Source of the DNA: Dromiciops gliroides
Lineage: Eukaryota; Chordata; Mammalia; Microbiotheria; Microbiotheriidae
Assembly: GCF_019393635.1 (NCBI RefSeq)
Contig: NC_057867.1
Coordinates: forward strand, 50,602,143-50,666,142
DNA: 64,000 nucleotides
Direction: 5' to 3'
Shown: positions 48,175-57,668 of the stretch, one piece after another
Layout: every line of letters begins with the position of its first letter
Numbering within the stretch: position 1 is the stretch's first letter
Program-made: the position numbers and the translations under genes
Notes under the pieces: model-generated
What the model was told of the DNA's origin: nothing
The model's database searches: none
The model's input: only the letters and a program-made list of their open reading frames with translations

Positions 48175-48184
48175 GTCACGTGAC
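48175..48184. promoter_or_regulatory. Palindromic E-box GTCACGTGAC (CLEAR/USF-type)
   Basis: A perfect 10-bp palindrome containing CACGTG. The same decamer is the CLEAR consensus bound by MiT/TFE factors and also suits USF and MAX. Its place next to the CCAAT box supports a core promoter role; the factor involved is inference. Confidence 0.6.
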
Positions 48185-48204
48185 GCCCAGCCCCACCGAG
48201 GTGA

Positions 48205-48579
48205 GCCCGTAAGAAGTTGGGCAGCTCGCAGTCTGGGAGGCAGTGCTCCGGGAGCAGCCGAAGCGCCCGGAGGCAGCGGGCTGCTGAGACTGCCGAGGGG
48301 GGAGTGGTGGCGGCGGCAGAGAGGGCGACGGAGAGCCCGGAGGAGCGAGAAGGGGTGTCGGCACTGCCAGCAGCCAGGAGAGAGGGATCGCGGGGTGAAG
48401 GCGCCCAGGGGAACACAGACGGTTCCGAGAGGAGAGGAGAGGCTCGGGATAGACCTGGCCGCCTGCGTCCCGTCCCGTGCCACTCGTGCCCTCCGCCCTC
48501 CCTCCTCCAGCTCAGGGAGCCCCTTCCCTGGCTCTCCGCGTAGCCAGGCAGGCAGGGCTCCGGGGTCTTGGCCGCCAAG
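48205..48579 (+). other. Inferred 5' untranslated leader of the INTS6-family gene
   Basis: The GC-rich leader contains no ATG between the promoter palindrome and the start codon at 48580, so initiation at the first ATG is unambiguous. The transcription start is inferred to lie shortly after the E-box and CCAAT motifs; the exact base cannot be seen. Confidence 0.55.
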
Positions 48580-48690
48580 ATGCCGATCCTGCTATTCCTC
48601 CTAGACACGTCCGCGTCCATGAACCAGCGCACCGAGCTGGGTACCACCTATCTGGACATAGCAAAAAACGCGGTGGAGGTCTTCTTGAAG
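48580..48690 (+). CDS. INTS6-family gene, coding part of exon 1 (VWA domain start)
   Basis: This exon encodes residues 1-37 of an Integrator complex subunit 6 family protein (INTS6 or INTS6L/DDX26B). The family binds the Integrator complex, which cleaves nascent snRNA and paused mRNA transcripts in the nucleus. The peptide opens MPILLFLLDTSASMNQR, with a hydrophobic strand followed by DTSAS, the DxSxS metal-ion-dependent adhesion site motif of a VWA domain, at residues 9-13. The ATG at 48580 is the first in the leader and has a good Kozak context (gccgccaagATG). Exactly 37 codons precede a strong donor, AAG|gtaaga, leaving phase 0. That matches the family break after 'FLK' or 'FMK' as I recall it. 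Residues TELGTTYLDIAKNAVEV differ at several sites from both human paralogues; overall it looks slightly nearer INTS6L. The family is certain, the paralogue is not, so no symbol is given. Confidence 0.93.
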
Positions 48691-48858
48691 GTAAGAGGGG
48701 CTGGGACCTGGGGGGCTGAGGGCGGGTTGGAGCCGGTCCGCGCAGGTCGGTCCGCGCAGGTCGGGTCGGCGGCCCCGGGCAACCCGGAGAGGGGCGTGGC
48801 CGAGCCCAGGCTCGGGCTAAGCTCCGTGCATTCCCCGCACCCCCCCCCCTCCCCTTAG
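48691..48858 (+). other. INTS6-family intron 1 (168 bp)
   Basis: A short, GC-rich phase-0 intron with GT-AG ends and a long C tract before the acceptor. It holds a 14-bp unit (ggtccgcgcaggtc) repeated twice in tandem at 48735-48762. It lies wholly inside the CpG-rich region. Confidence 0.85.
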
Positions 48859-48936
48859 CTCCGCTCACAGGACCCATCCAGCCGGGGAGACAGGTACATG
48901 CTGGTCACCTCCGAAGACCCGCCCTACTGCATCAAG
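48859..48936 (+). CDS. INTS6-family gene, exon 2
   Basis: Exon 2 supplies residues 38-63 of the same INTS6-family protein. It begins in phase 0 after a strong acceptor, a C-rich tract ending ccccttag, and reads LRSQDPSSRGDRYMLVTSED, then PPYCIK. It closes with a good donor, AAG|gtgagc. Family members carry 'LRARDPASRGDRYMLVT' here, so the SRGDRYMLVT core is unchanged while the flanking residues vary. Cysteine in PPYCIK matches my recollection of INTS6L; INTS6 has alanine. The reading frame is open across both exons with canonical splice sites, so this is a spliced gene rather than a processed copy. The expected continuation (AGWKENH...) was not found before 64000, so intron 2 exceeds 15 kb and the gene is cut by the window. 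Confidence 0.93.
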
Positions 48937-49080
48937 GTGAGCCAAAATGCGGGAGGGGGCCCGGTAGGGCCCTCCTGCCAACCCCGTTCCCTGCCCCTCC
49001 CTTGGCCCAAGCCGCCCCGACCCATCCTAGCAACCTGTCCCATCAGGGTTTGTTCCCCGCTGCAAGGGATAGGGAGAGAC

Positions 49081-49489
49081 TGAACGGAGCTGGGAGCTGG
49101 GGATGGCACGGTAGCTCATTGCAGCTTCTCAGGCTGGCCCGGGTACTGGAGGGGACGGGCACACTCTAGCTTGAACTAGACCCTGCCTGGGAAATGGCAG
49201 ACATTTCTCTTTGGTGAGAAGGGTGCTGCAGACATGAGAGGGTGGGGTGAGGTGGGGAGAAGTTGGGGTCGGGGGAGGCCCTACCCGAGGTGGTTGGATA
49301 CTGGGGCCCAGGTTCCTGGCCCCTATACCTGATTTGCCCTCCTTGACTATTGCTGTTCCACACCCTCTCCCTGCAGCTTCCCTGGGCATTAGCAGATCAG
49401 TCCCTTTTGCTGGAATCTTCCCGCCTCTTCCCCACCCCCCCAACCCCTATGCCTTAACTTTTAACTTATGAACCTAAGATCGCGCCACT
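49081..49489. other. Start of intron 2, no repeat recognised
   Basis: GC-rich, pyrimidine- and purine-patchy DNA directly after the CpG island. I see no exon-like or repeat signal. Confidence 0.3.
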
Positions 49490-49700
49490 CATCGTATAGC
49501 CGGTGAAGCTCCCAAGACTGCATGTCTTTGGAACTGCCAGGCATTCAGTGAGCCCAGAATACAGTGCAATTCTGCAACAATTCTGCAAAGCCACGTGCGT
49601 GCGGAGCAATGGGCGGGAATGTGCAAGCTAGATGAGACCCGGGACAGGTCTGTATTCCCGCCGGCGGCACCCTGCGCGTGCACATGACACAGAACGCTAT
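49490..49700. promoter_or_regulatory. CpG-dense patch with E2F-like inverted repeat
   Basis: A small CpG-rich island in intron 2, distinct from the promoter island. GGCGGGAAT at 49612-49620 and its exact reverse complement ATTCCCGCC at 49654-49662 form a 9-bp inverted repeat with a 33-bp spacer. Each arm resembles an E2F site. The motif attctgcaac also recurs here (49570 and 49710 regions). The function is unknown. Confidence 0.3.
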
Positions 49701-49799
49701 GATAGGCAACATTCTGCAACAAGTATACTGTAACATAAAACATTCTACTACTGTGAGCAAATAACAAGTTCCAGGGTCAACTCACTATACAGCAAGGGG

Positions 49800-50012
49800 G
49801 TATATAACCTTGCAAGCCAAAAGGGCATTAGTTTGAGCCCTGCCTCTGATAGGTCATTTAACTTTTCTATGTCAGTTTCTTAATATAAAATACAGATAAT
49901 AATTCCTTTAGGTCTTTCCCCTCTCTTCCCCCTCCCCCCCCCCCATAGGATTTTTATGAGAACCAAATGAGACTGTACAGGAAGTATTATATAAGTGTCA
50001 GCAATTATTATT
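49800..50012 (+). mobile_element. MIR
   Basis: Core and 3' region with a C run at 49931-49946. Confidence 0.6.
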
Positions 50013-50232
50013 AAGGGCCCTTTTCAGAAGAGAGCCCCAAAATGCTACTGGCAGTAAGGAATAGCTTATATTGATAAGGATGTTCTCTGAAATGCCATGC
50101 CCTTAGAATCTTAGGATGAGGCCACAGGGCTGGAATCTACTGTGAATTCAGTCCAGAACATCTTGTTCCATCTACCTACCTCCACCCCCAGCTCTCCTGA
50201 GTTGGGAATGACCAGCAGTCTATCATATTCTT

Positions 50233-50306
50233 TTTTTTTGTTTTGTTTTTTGGTTTTTCTTTTTGTTTTGGGGTGGGGGGCAATGAGGGTTAAGTGATTT
50301 GCTCAG
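50233..50306 (-). mobile_element. CORE-SINE, only 74 bp, 5'-truncated
   Basis: Only the tail and the last 30 or so bases of the SINE are present, yet the 16-bp TSD agtctatcatattctt (50217-50232 and 50307-50322) is perfect. Confidence 0.85.
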
Positions 50307-50322
50307 AGTCTATCATATTCTT

Positions 50323-50979
50323 GAAATGACTCTGAATTCACTTGTCTCAGGACCTTTGGATCATGGGGGCCCTGATTATTTTACTTCTTCTGCCCCTATC
50401 CATATGGAGGAAAATTCTCAACTCTTCTCCTTAAACTTGTGGTATAGTCACTCCTGAGGTTATAATCTTCCTTTCTCTACTAGTCTCTCCTCCCTGTCTA
50501 CCTCAGCCTACTCGAACCCAAGGTTACCTATCTTGTTCTTCCCTCCTGATCTATCCTCTGAAACCTCCACTCTGTTTTCAACCAACTCCCCTGTATCTCT
50601 TTATGTCACACTCTTTCCATATTTTAGAAGTAACAGAAATACGGCTTTCTTCAGAAGCCACTCTATCCCTGGTTATTTTACTTGTGGGCCTGATCTCACT
50701 CTGATTGGCTTGGGAGCTTTGATCTGCTCCATTTTCAACCTGGGCTGGTTTGCCCCTCCTTAGGCAACCTGGCGCCCTATCCCCTTCCCACTCTCTCTCC
50801 TGTAAGAATTTGGTCTGCACCCTTGTTTGGGCTAAGGCCCAGTGTATCTCAAGAGAACCTCCAGCACTCAGTTTCCCCAGTAGCTAGGGTTACAGGGAGT
50901 GCACCACCACTCTCAAACTTCACTCTCTGGCTGAGCAGTTCAATGTAAATTACGTCTGCTCTTAAAACCCTTGTCTAGT
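50323..50979. other. Unassigned pyrimidine-rich intron sequence
   Basis: May include decayed L2/CR1 coding sequence leading to 51100, but no motif is legible. Confidence 0.3.
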
Positions 50980-51072
50980 TAAAATCTGGCCTCAGGCACT
51001 TGACACCGACTAGCTGTGTAACCCTGTGTGACCCTAGGCAAGTCACTTAACCTTCATTGCCCCCGCAAAAAA
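50980..51072 (+). mobile_element. CORE-SINE, subfamily A, 5'-truncated
   Basis: Core and tail only; a short internal duplication (gtgtaaccct then gtgtgaccct). Confidence 0.85.
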
Positions 51073-51099
51073 CAAACTCAAACAAACAAACTAACAAAC

Positions 51100-52255
51100 T
51101 CTCTTCTCCTTGTTCTCAGTTCTCATTCTCCTTGGCCTCCCCAAAGTCCATGACAGTGTTGACCATCCTCTCCTTTTGGATACCCTTGACTTCCAAAACC
51201 AAATTTTGTTCATAAAGTTGTGCTAAAAGGCAAGAAAAGAAAAGCCACTGAAATGAATTGTTTTTATAACTGGTTTGGGTGGACTCTACATTTTTCTTTA
51301 TAGGTATGAGCTCCACAAGCGATTTAAAAATGCCTACCATGTACTATACTGTACTGGGCATTGAGATGTATGCTACTATTTTCTGTGTTTTCCTTCCCAT
51401 CTCCCTCCTCCTTTGGTATTTCCTTGGCTCACTATCCTCATCTTCTGTCCATTCAGTAGGGGTGTCCCCCAGGGCTCTTTCCTAGGTCCTCTGCTCTTTT
51501 CTACCATCCTTGTTACTCATGTTCACAACTTTGGAATCGTCCTTGACTCTTCCCCTTCCTTTACCCTTTATATCCTGTCAGTTGCCAAGTCTTAGACTTG
51601 CCCAATACCTTACATTTGTTCCCATCTCTCTATCACAACCCCGCCTAATTTAGGCCCTCTCACTTGTACTATCTTTTCTCTCCAATCCAATCCACACGTG
51701 CCAAAATAATCTTCTAAAATCACAAGTCTGTGAATGATACTCCCCTGCTCAGAAACTTTCAGTGGCTCCCTATTGCCTCTAGGATCAAATGCCAACTTCT
51801 CAGCTTGGTGTTTAAAAGCCATCACAATTTCTTCTAATCTACCTGTCTAGGCTTATTTCATATTAATCCCTCTAGGTTTTAGTCACATTGGCCTATTAAT
51901 TGTTCTCCATACTTGATGTTCCATTTCCTGCCTGCTTTGCATCAGTACTTTTATGTTTGGAAGGCATTTCCTCCTTACCCCTAACTCTCTTAAGAGTGCT
52001 AAGCTTCTTTGGGCTCTTAGCTCAGGTATCATCTTCTACAGAAGGTCTTTCCTAATTCCTCCTTTCCCCAGTTTGTTAGGACTTCCTCTTTCAAATTACC
52101 TTGCAGGTCTTATCTGTCTACATGTTGTATCCTCTGCCTCTTCACTTTCTTCCATATTGAATGTAAACTTATTGAGGGGAGGTAGATGCCAAATTGTCTT
52201 TGTACCTCCAGTGCCTTATACACAATAGAGACTTAACTAAATGACTGACTACATT
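51100..52255 (+). pseudogene. L2/CR1-clade LINE ORF2 and 3' end remnant
   Basis: The frame at 51458-51500 reads RGVPQGSFLGPLLFST, the conserved RT box B of L2/CR1 elements. The rest of the ORF and a normal 3' region ('agggg' to 'acacaatagagacttaacta') follow. It is broken by stops, lies in intron 2 and has the same direction as the gene. Confidence 0.75.
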
Positions 52256-52354
52256 GGACTGAACTAAATGACTTAACTAGGGTCACCAGGCTAGGGTAGT
52301 AGGTGTAAGTCAGGTCAAAGGGCTGGTACCTAGATCAGCTTCCTCACCTCAGTC

Positions 52355-52675
52355 AGTCAGTCAGCCAGCATTTCTTAAGCACCTACTATGTGCCAGACAC
52401 TGCTATATGCTAATAAAGGGATGTGAATGCCTATATGACCTTGGGTAGATTATTTAACCTCTCTGATCTTCAGTTTCCTTATTAAGAGGATTGTAGATTT
52501 AAAGCCAGAGCAGTCCCTTAGAAAGACACTAAGTTCAAGGTCCTTATTTTACATGAGGAAAATGAGGCATGTAGAAGTTAAGTGACTTGCCCAAGGTCAC
52601 ACAGACACGTATGTGGCAGGATTTTAATCTAATTCTTCCCAAGTCCAAACCCAGTTCCTTGTTCATTGTTCTATG
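52355..52675. mobile_element. MIR-type cluster
   Basis: A 'gcacctactatgtgccagac' repeat, then a sense MIR piece (52425-52500), then an antisense MIR (52505-52675). Confidence 0.55.
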
Positions 52676-52679
52676 CTTT

Positions 52680-52921
52680 GCTGTTGTTCAGTCGTGTCCA
52701 ACTCTTTGTGACCCCGTTTGGGGTTTTCATCGCAAAGATACCATAGTGGTTTGCCATTTCCTGCTCCAGTTCATTTTACAGATAAGAAACTGAGACAAAC
52801 AGGGTCAAGGGACTCGCCCAGGGATCACACAGGTAGTGTCTGAGGCCAAATTTGAATTCAGGAAGATGAGCCTTTCTGACTTCAGGCCTGGTGCTCTATC
52901 CATTATGCCACCTAGCCACCC
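52680..52921 (-). mobile_element. Long CORE-SINE (Mar1-like)
   Basis: It includes gttgttcagtcgtgtccaac and ends 'gccacctagccaccc' on the + strand. Confidence 0.8.
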
Positions 52922-52956
52922 TTATTCTGTGTTTCCTCTTAATAAGTTAATAGGGG

Positions 52957-53098
52957 GTGTAGCTAGGGTGGCGCAGTAGATAAAGCACCGGCTCTGGATT
53001 CGGGAGGACCTGAGTTCAAATCCGGCCTCAGACACTTAACACTTACTAGCTGTGTGACCCTGGGCAAGTCACTTAACCCTCATTGCCCCACAAAAAAA
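52957..53098 (+). mobile_element. CORE-SINE, subfamily A
   Basis: Full length with tail gccccacaaaaaaataa. Confidence 0.9.
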
Positions 53099-53244
53099 TA
53101 AATAACATAATAAGGGTTTGGACTAGATGGCATTTGAGGTCCTTTTCAGCTAAAGATCTATGATCTTGTGATTACACTGCTCCTTATTAAGTCACTGGTT
53201 TTTTTCAATGTTTTAAACTAAGTTTTTATTGATATCCCTTTTTT

Positions 53245-53391
53245 AAAATTTTGTTTTGGGGTGAGGCAATTGGGGTTAAGTGACTTGCCCAGGGTCACAC
53301 AGCTAGTAAGTGTTAAGTGAGGCCGGATTTGAACTCAGGTCCTTCTGACTCCAGGGCCGTTGCTCTATTCACTGCGCCACCTAGCTGCCCC
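53245..53391 (-). mobile_element. CORE-SINE, subfamily B
   Basis: Full length with a small core deletion; weak flanking repeat tgatatccctttt and tgataatctcttt. Confidence 0.9.
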
Positions 53392-53573
53392 TGATAATCT
53401 CTTTTAATATCACTGTATTTCCCCCCAGTATCCTTCCCTTTATTCCCTCACATATAATAAATAATATATTCATAAAATTATTAATATTTCCCCATATAAT
53501 AATGTTTATAAAAGACAAAAAAATCCAAGGGAAAAATCAGCATAACTGATCAGTACATCAGAAAAAAATCTGA

Positions 53574-53731
53574 GGGGCAGCTAGGTGGTGCAGTGGATAA
53601 AGCACCGGCCCTGGATTCAGGAGTACCCAAGTTCAAATCCGGCCTCAGATATTTGACACTTACTAGCTGTGTGACCCTGGGCAAGTCACTTAACCCCCAT
53701 TGCCCTGCAAAAAAATAAAAATAAATTTTTT
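53574..53731 (+). mobile_element. CORE-SINE, subfamily A
   Basis: 10-bp TSD aaaaatctga at 53564-53573 and 53732-53741. Confidence 0.95.
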
Positions 53732-53739
53732 AAAAATCT

Positions 53740-54295
53740 GAAAATATGTGCAAGGTGTAATAGTTATAGACCTCCCAGCACTCCAGAGGGGAAGGGAGGG
53801 GTATTGTGTCATATCTGTTCTTTCGAGCTGTGCTTGTGTTTCATAATTCACAACATTCACTTGATTTCCATGTGTGTGGTTCTTGTATTACATTTTTTTA
53901 CTCTGTTCACTTCATTCTTTATTAGTTCATGAAGATCTTTCCATTCTTCTCTGTATTCATCACATACAACAGTACTTACAGCATAGTAATATTCCAATAC
54001 ATTCACATCCCACAATTTATATAGCCATTCCTCAATCAATGCACACCTGCTTTGTTTTCAGCATTACAAAAAGGGCTGCTATAAATATTGGGTGTATATG
54101 AGGACTTTCTTCTTCTCAGTGGCCTCCTTGGGTTATAAGACTAGTAGTGGAATCTCTGAGACAAAGGATATGGGCAATTTAGTCACTTTATTTGAATAAT
54201 TCTAAATTGCTTTCCAAAATGGTTCTACTGATCCACAGCTCCACCAACAGTGTGCTTCTCTTCCCACAGTCCCTCTGACAAACAACAAAACTGGG
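53740..54295 (-). mobile_element. Antisense L1 3' remnant
   Basis: L1 3' UTR and ORF2 end, with the usual text near 53990-54100. It ends near 54295. It lies in intron 2, antisense to the gene. Confidence 0.6.
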
Positions 54296-54554
54296 TTTTA
54301 AGAACATGGTATAGCAAATGCCCCAACAGAGTTTTGTCCCTGGTAGGAATCAATTTATACCTACCAAGCTGGAAAGGGTTTGAGTCTGGGTCTAGTAATG
54401 GACTATATGTATGCTTCTAAGAACTAGCCTAAGTTCAGAGACATTCATCATCAGGCTTATCACAGGGGAATAAATTTTTAGCCTGGGCAACTCAAAGACC
54501 CTCTCAGTAAGTCAGTGAATACCCACATTAAAGATCCTTGAAGCACTGGAGGTC

Positions 54555-54805
54555 CTTGGAAATAGCCTGGAATCAGAAAGATCTGAGTTTAAATACAGGC
54601 TTAAACACTCGCTAGGTGTGCATGAGATCCTGGGCAAGCCTCTTAACGTTGGTCTGCCTCAGTTTCCACATATGTAAGATGGGAATAATAATAATAGCAC
54701 CTACTTCGCAGGACTGTTGTAATGATAAGCTAAGATGAGATTTATAAAAAGTTCTCAGCACAGTGCCTGATGAAAAGTAACTGCTATAAAAATGCTTATT
54801 CCTTC
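54555..54805 (+). mobile_element. MIR
   Basis: Near-complete sense copy. Confidence 0.75.
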
Positions 54806-54844
54806 CCACTTAAAGGTCACTTCTTGCAGAATCCTTATTTCTTT

Positions 54845-55375
54845 TTTTAATTAAAAATTTTTTTAAACTTCAAACATATTTTATTATTTTCCAGTTACAT
54901 ATAAAGATAGTTTTCAGCATTTGTTTTTATTTTTTAAAATTATTCTTTTTTGGGGGTGCGGAGCAATGAGGGTTAAGTGACTTGCCCAAGGTCACACAGC
55001 TAGTAAGTGTCAAGTGTCTGAGGCCAGATTTGAACTCAGGTCCTCCTGAATCTAGGGCCAGTGCTTTATCCATTGTGCCACCTAACTGCCCCAACATTTG
55101 TTTTTATAAGATTTTGAGTTCCAAATTTTTCTCCCTCCCTTATTCCCTCCCCAACACTGAAAGCAAACTGATATAAGTTATATATGTACAATCCCATTAA
55201 ACACTTCTGCATTAGTCATGTTGTGAAAAAAGAATAAGAACAAAAGGGAAAAACCTCAAAAAATAAAAACAAAAAAAGTAGAAATATTATGGTTCAATCT
55301 GCATTCAGATTCTACAGTTCTTTTTTCTGGATGTGGAGAGGAGTTTCCATCATGAGTCCTTTGGAATTGCCTTGA
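54845..55375 (-). mobile_element. Antisense L1 3' end, split by a SINE
   Basis: Recurrent young-type L1 3' UTR. A SINE at 54931-55091 is bounded by cagcatttgtttttat and caacatttgtttttat (one mismatch). Confidence 0.75.
54931..55091 (-). mobile_element. CORE-SINE, subfamily A, in L1 3' UTR
   Basis: 16-bp TSD with one mismatch (54915-54930 and 55092-55107). Confidence 0.95.
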
Positions 55376-55379
55376 ATCC

Positions 55380-55660
55380 TTTTCTTTTTTTTTAATCATA
55401 AAAGTTCTTTATTATTTTCTACTTACATGTAAAGAGATGGTTTTCAACATTTGTTTTCATTAGATTTATAGTTCCAAATTTTGCTCCCTCCCTCCTCCCC
55501 AAGACAGCAAGCAATCTCATATAGGTTATATATGTACAATCACATTAAAAATATTTCTGCCTTAGTCATTTTGTGAAAGAAGAATCAGAACAAAAGGGGA
55601 AAACCTCAACAAAAAGAAAAACAAAAAAGTAAAAATAGTATGGTTCAAACGACATCTAGT
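55380..55660 (-). mobile_element. Second antisense L1 3' end directly adjoining
   Basis: A second copy of the same L1 3' UTR starts anew at about 55385 (aatcataaaagttctttatt), giving two 3' ends head to tail. Confidence 0.75.
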
Positions 55661-55684
55661 AGAATACTTGTTTCTCACATTGAT

Positions 55685-55830
55685 TTTTTTTTTTTTTTTG
55701 CGGGGCAGTGAGGGTTAGGTGACTTGCCTAGGGTCACACAGCTAGTGTCAATTGTCTGAGGCCAGATTTGAACTCAGGTCCTCCTGAATCCAGGGCTGGT
55801 ACTTTATCCACTGTGCCACCTAGCTGTCCC
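55685..55830 (-). mobile_element. CORE-SINE, subfamily A
   Basis: Small deletion in the core; T-run tail at the left. Confidence 0.9.
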
Positions 55831-55929
55831 AGACGTTGAGTTTCTGTTGTTGATTTTGTTCATCCAGACCTGTGATGTTGTTAATGCAGCGAACTCCCAG
55901 TGTGTTAACTTCTTTCATCAATGCAGAAC

Positions 55930-56050
55930 AGCATCAGAGGTAATTAATTTACATAGGGTCACCCAGCTAGCCATCAGAGGTAGGACTTGAACCCAGCCCT
56001 TCTAACTCCAAGGGCAGCCCTCTTTCCACTGTACACCCTGCTGCTTTTTT
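55930..56050 (-). mobile_element. MIR
   Basis: Antisense core and head. Confidence 0.6.
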
Positions 56051-56149
56051 ATACCTCTTGACCCACAATTATTTTAATGAGTGAAAAAGCTGAAGCTCCT
56101 AAAAGAAAATTTTGCTTTAGAAACAATAGAATGAAACCTTATATAATTT

Positions 56150-56293
56150 TTTTTTTAGTGAGGCAATTGGGGGTTAAGTGACTTGCCGAGGGTCACACAG
56201 CTAGTAAGTATTAAGTGTCTGAGGCCAGATTTGAACTCAGGTACTCCTGACTCCAGGGCCAGTGCTCTATCCACTGTGCCACCTAGCTGCCCC
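56150..56293 (-). mobile_element. CORE-SINE, subfamily B
   Basis: Flanked by aaccttatataatt and aaccttttgtaatt. Confidence 0.9.
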
Positions 56294-56387
56294 AACCTTT
56301 TGTAATTTATAGCATAAATTGGCATTCTGATTGTTTTTTTTTTCCTTAAATTTACTGCTCTATCCACCTACTTTCACTGCAGTTTTT

Positions 56388-56539
56388 TTTGTTTGTTTTT
56401 TTTGCGGGGCAATGGGGGTTAAGTGACTTGCCCAGGGTCACACAGCTAGTAAGTGTCAAGTGTCTGATGCTGGATTTGAACTCAGGTACTCCTGAATCCA
56501 GGGCCGGTGCTTAATCCACTGCACCACCTAGCTGCCCCC
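56388..56539 (-). mobile_element. CORE-SINE, subfamily A
   Basis: 13-bp TSD cactgcagttttt at 56375-56387 and 56540-56552. Confidence 0.95.
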
Positions 56540-56650
56540 CACTGCAGTTTTTAAAAAATATTTTCATCATTTGAGATTTTCTATTTAGGAAAAACCAAGT
56601 AAGCAGATGCATTTCTGAGGGACTCCAGATTTCAAAGATGTCAATTTTTT

Positions 56651-57076
56651 TCTTTTTTTTCTTTCTTGTTTTAAATCATAAAAGTACTTTATTAATATCC
56701 AGTTACATGTAGAGATAGTTTTCAATATTTATTTTTTTATAATATTTCTAGTTCCAAAATTTTCTCCCTCCCTCTCTTCCCTCCTACCTTTCCAAGACAG
56801 AAAGCAATCTGATATAGGTTATATATGTACAATCACATTAAACATATTTCTGCATTAGTCATGTTGTGAAAGAAGAATCAGAACAAAAGTGGAAAACCTG
56901 AAAAAAGAAAAGAAAGAAAAGCAAAAATAAGTAGAAACAGTATGGTTCAATCTGCATCCAGATTCCACAATTCTTTTTTTCTGGATGGGGAGAGCTTTTT
57001 CCATCATGAGTCCTTTGGAATCATCTTGGATCATTGTATTGCTATGAAGAGTTAAAGTCTATCACAGTTGATCATC
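56651..57076 (-). mobile_element. Antisense L1 3' end inside another L1
   Basis: A truncated L1 3' end bounded by near-identical repeats (caaagatgtcaattttt at 56634-56650, and the same with one change near 57075-57091). It interrupts the L1 whose 5' end is at 58345. Confidence 0.7.
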
Positions 57077-57140
57077 CAAAGATGTCCATTTTTAAAAATG
57101 GGTTTCCACCCAGACTAGGAGATAGCTTCATAATCCTTCT

Positions 57141-57305
57141 TCTTTTTTTGTTTGTTTTGTTTTGTTTTGTGGTGCAATGAGGGTTAAGTGACTTACCCAG
57201 GGTCACACAGCTAGTCAGTGTTAAGTGTCTGAGGCTCGGATTTGAACTCAGGTCCTCCTGAATCCAGGGCCAGTGCTTTTTCCACTGTGCCACCTAGCTG
57301 CCCCC
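57141..57305 (-). mobile_element. CORE-SINE, subfamily A, beside L1 ORF1
   Basis: Flanked by cataatccttc and cataattcttc (one mismatch); truncates the L1 ORF1 frame region. Confidence 0.9.
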
Positions 57306-57314
57306 CATAATTCT

Positions 57315-57668
57315 TCAAGATCCATATATTTTACTTGTGTAGAGATAGTTTTCTTTTAAAGTTACTCCTTTTTGCTCCTCTTTTTCCCAATTGTCCTTCT
57401 TTTCTGTGTATATATTTCTTCTCTCTTTTGCTTCTGTGGAAAGACTCAGCACCATAGATTCAAGTTTTTCTATTCTGTCACTTCTACTGTGTAGGCCATA
57501 AATTCTGATCTCATGATTCTTATTTCTCCCTTCAATCAGAAACAACCTGCTGTGGTTCTCTTGGGAATCCACAGGGTCCTTTAGCTCATCAGGTGTTGAT
57601 TCAATTTCATTTGTCTTGCAGTATTTATTCAGAGATGTTTGGACCTGTTTAGATGCCTTGGTAGCCAT
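57315..57668 (-). pseudogene. L1 ORF1 amino-terminal fragment
   Basis: A 117-codon open frame beginning MATKASKQVQTSLNKY. It is rich in charged residues, with a heptad-like part (RIEKLESMVLSLSTEAKERR) that suggests the ORF1p coiled coil. ORF1p is the L1 RNA-binding protein. The RRM and C-terminal domains are absent: the frame ends shortly before a SINE. The ORF1 assignment rests on position behind an L1 5' UTR and on composition. Confidence 0.55.

Larger units (their letters stand above)
48050..49080. promoter_or_regulatory. CpG island spanning promoter, exon 1, intron 1 and exon 2
   Basis: CpG dinucleotides are dense here (for example 48290-48480 and 48720-48800), in clear contrast to the AT-rich, CpG-poor repeats on either side. 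This is typical of a broadly expressed vertebrate gene start. There is no TATA box at a sensible distance from the leader. Confidence 0.85.

Noticed and set aside
47000..48200. Divergent gene sharing the promoter on the minus strand
   Set aside because: No exon with credible coding or splice signals was found to the left of the CpG island.
48217..48543. 108-codon open frame on the + strand in the 5' leader
   Set aside because: It does not start with ATG, and no ATG occurs in the leader. The composition reflects GC-rich UTR.
47958..48647. 229-codon open frame on the minus strand across the promoter
   Set aside because: It lies opposite the INTS6-family leader and exon 1 in GC-rich DNA, where stops are rare. 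The translation is low-complexity (P, R, S, A) and matches no family I know.
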